20,506 bases of DNA, from positions 1-20,506 of the IMG/VR virus record IMGVR_UViG_3300032284_002275; one strand, 5' to 3'. The translations under genes were made by a program, and so were the position numbers. Below, piece by piece: positions 20,154 to 20,506 of this stretch. Under the pieces are notes generated by a model. It did no database searches. It saw only the letters and a program-made list of their open reading frames with translations, and was not told the origin of the DNA. The DNA comes from a virus. Position 1 is the stretch's first letter; every line of letters begins with the position of its first letter.

Positions 20154-20504
20154 ATGCAACAACAAGAAATACAATTTTTTTGGTCTTTGACTGAACAAAT
20201 ACCGCTAGACTTGGATTTTACACCTTGTATTGAGTATGAGAAGAAAAAAAGAGAGGAATATGCTCGGAATAGTGTATTTTCTTTTGGTAACAGTGAATAT
20301 GTTGTTACTGGTGCTTCAACTGTGTCTATGATACCAACATTACCAACATTCACATCTTTACACATTAGAGCAGAACCTGAATCTGTTGGTTATTGGGAAA
20401 TGGGTAGTGCGAAGTTGCAGTTACATAGGGAAATACGACCAAGTTGGTTTAATAGAGTGATGACTAAATTATTTTTTGGATGGAAATGGAAGGATACAAA
20501 ATGA
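20154..20504 (+). CDS. Hypothetical protein
   Basis: This 116-residue protein reads divergently from the - strand gene. The ribosome binding site is weak (GAAAG). The N-terminal half contains an acidic then basic segment (CIEYEKKKREEYARN). The middle has VVTGASTVSMIPTLPTF and the C-terminus is Trp-rich and basic (WFNRVMTKLFFGWKWKD). No catalytic motif or family is recognised. The stop TGA at 20502-20504 overlaps an ATG at 20501 that probably starts the next gene outside the window. Confidence 0.72.
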   Translation: MQQQEIQFFWSLTEQIPLDLDFTPCIEYEKKKREEYARNSVFSFGNSEYVVTGASTVSMIPTLPTFTSLHIRAEPESVGYWEMGSAKLQLHREIRPSWFNRVMTKLFFGWKWKDTK

Positions 20505-20506
20505 AA

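Noticed and set aside
1-20506. tRNA genes, CRISPR arrays, insertion sequences, attachment sites
   Set aside because: Genes are packed with almost no gaps. No tRNA cloverleaf, spaced repeat, transposase or integrase was seen.

Overview
The window is a densely packed, AT-rich piece of a T4-like myovirus genome from a Gram-negative host. The evidence is a set of T4-type replication and nucleotide genes: a gp61-type primase, class I NrdA and NrdB, and the T4 RNase H exonuclease. Small phage genes surround them, mostly joined by 1-20 nt overlaps. The gene content resembles marine and freshwater T4-like phages (cyanophage or pelagiphage style). The IscU is very close to proteobacterial IscU and keeps the HscA-recognition motif, which points to a proteobacterial rather than cyanobacterial host; this host assignment is inference. 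About 45 genes lie on the + strand. One small gene, at 19918-20094, lies on the - strand. No tRNA, CRISPR array, insertion sequence or convincing rho-independent terminator was seen.

Region 1 (1-2383) holds virion-associated or unknown genes. Three proteins start with a leader of the type MK-(S/T/R)-F-(K/N)-(E/D)-(F/Y)-(L/I)-N. This resembles the T4 capsid-targeting sequence of internal head proteins, followed by a gp21-like (L/I)xE cleavage site. Region 2 (2361-5494) looks like a lysis and envelope cassette: an inner-membrane spanin-like protein with a lipoprotein o-spanin gene nested inside it, a second lipoprotein, a GH19-type endolysin, membrane proteins that are holin candidates, and small exported proteins.

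Region 3 (5512-12387) is a replication and nucleotide block: primase, an unknown gene, nrdA, iscU, an erpA-type A-type carrier gene, a tiny membrane protein, a glutamine-amidotransferase-like protein, a thioredoxin, nrdB, a fatty-acid desaturase and a zinc-ribbon protein. The unusual point is that Fe-S scaffold and carrier genes sit between the two ribonucleotide reductase subunits, next to a thioredoxin. This makes a compact iron/redox/dNTP module. Region 4 (12391-15443) has a GIY-YIG nuclease, T4-type RNase H, a degenerate nucleotidyltransferase and unknown genes.

Region 5 (15444-20506) has two strong sigma70-type promoters, an 18-bp perfect palindrome, a run of small basic proteins, an AbrB-like protein, two consecutive HExxH proteins (the second a large CobT-like VWA protein) and a MazG-like pyrophosphohydrolase. 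The - strand membrane-protein gene follows; an exact T4 late-promoter box (TATAAATA) and a strong ribosome binding site sit in front of it.

All identifications come from reading motifs and from recall of protein families. No database search was run.
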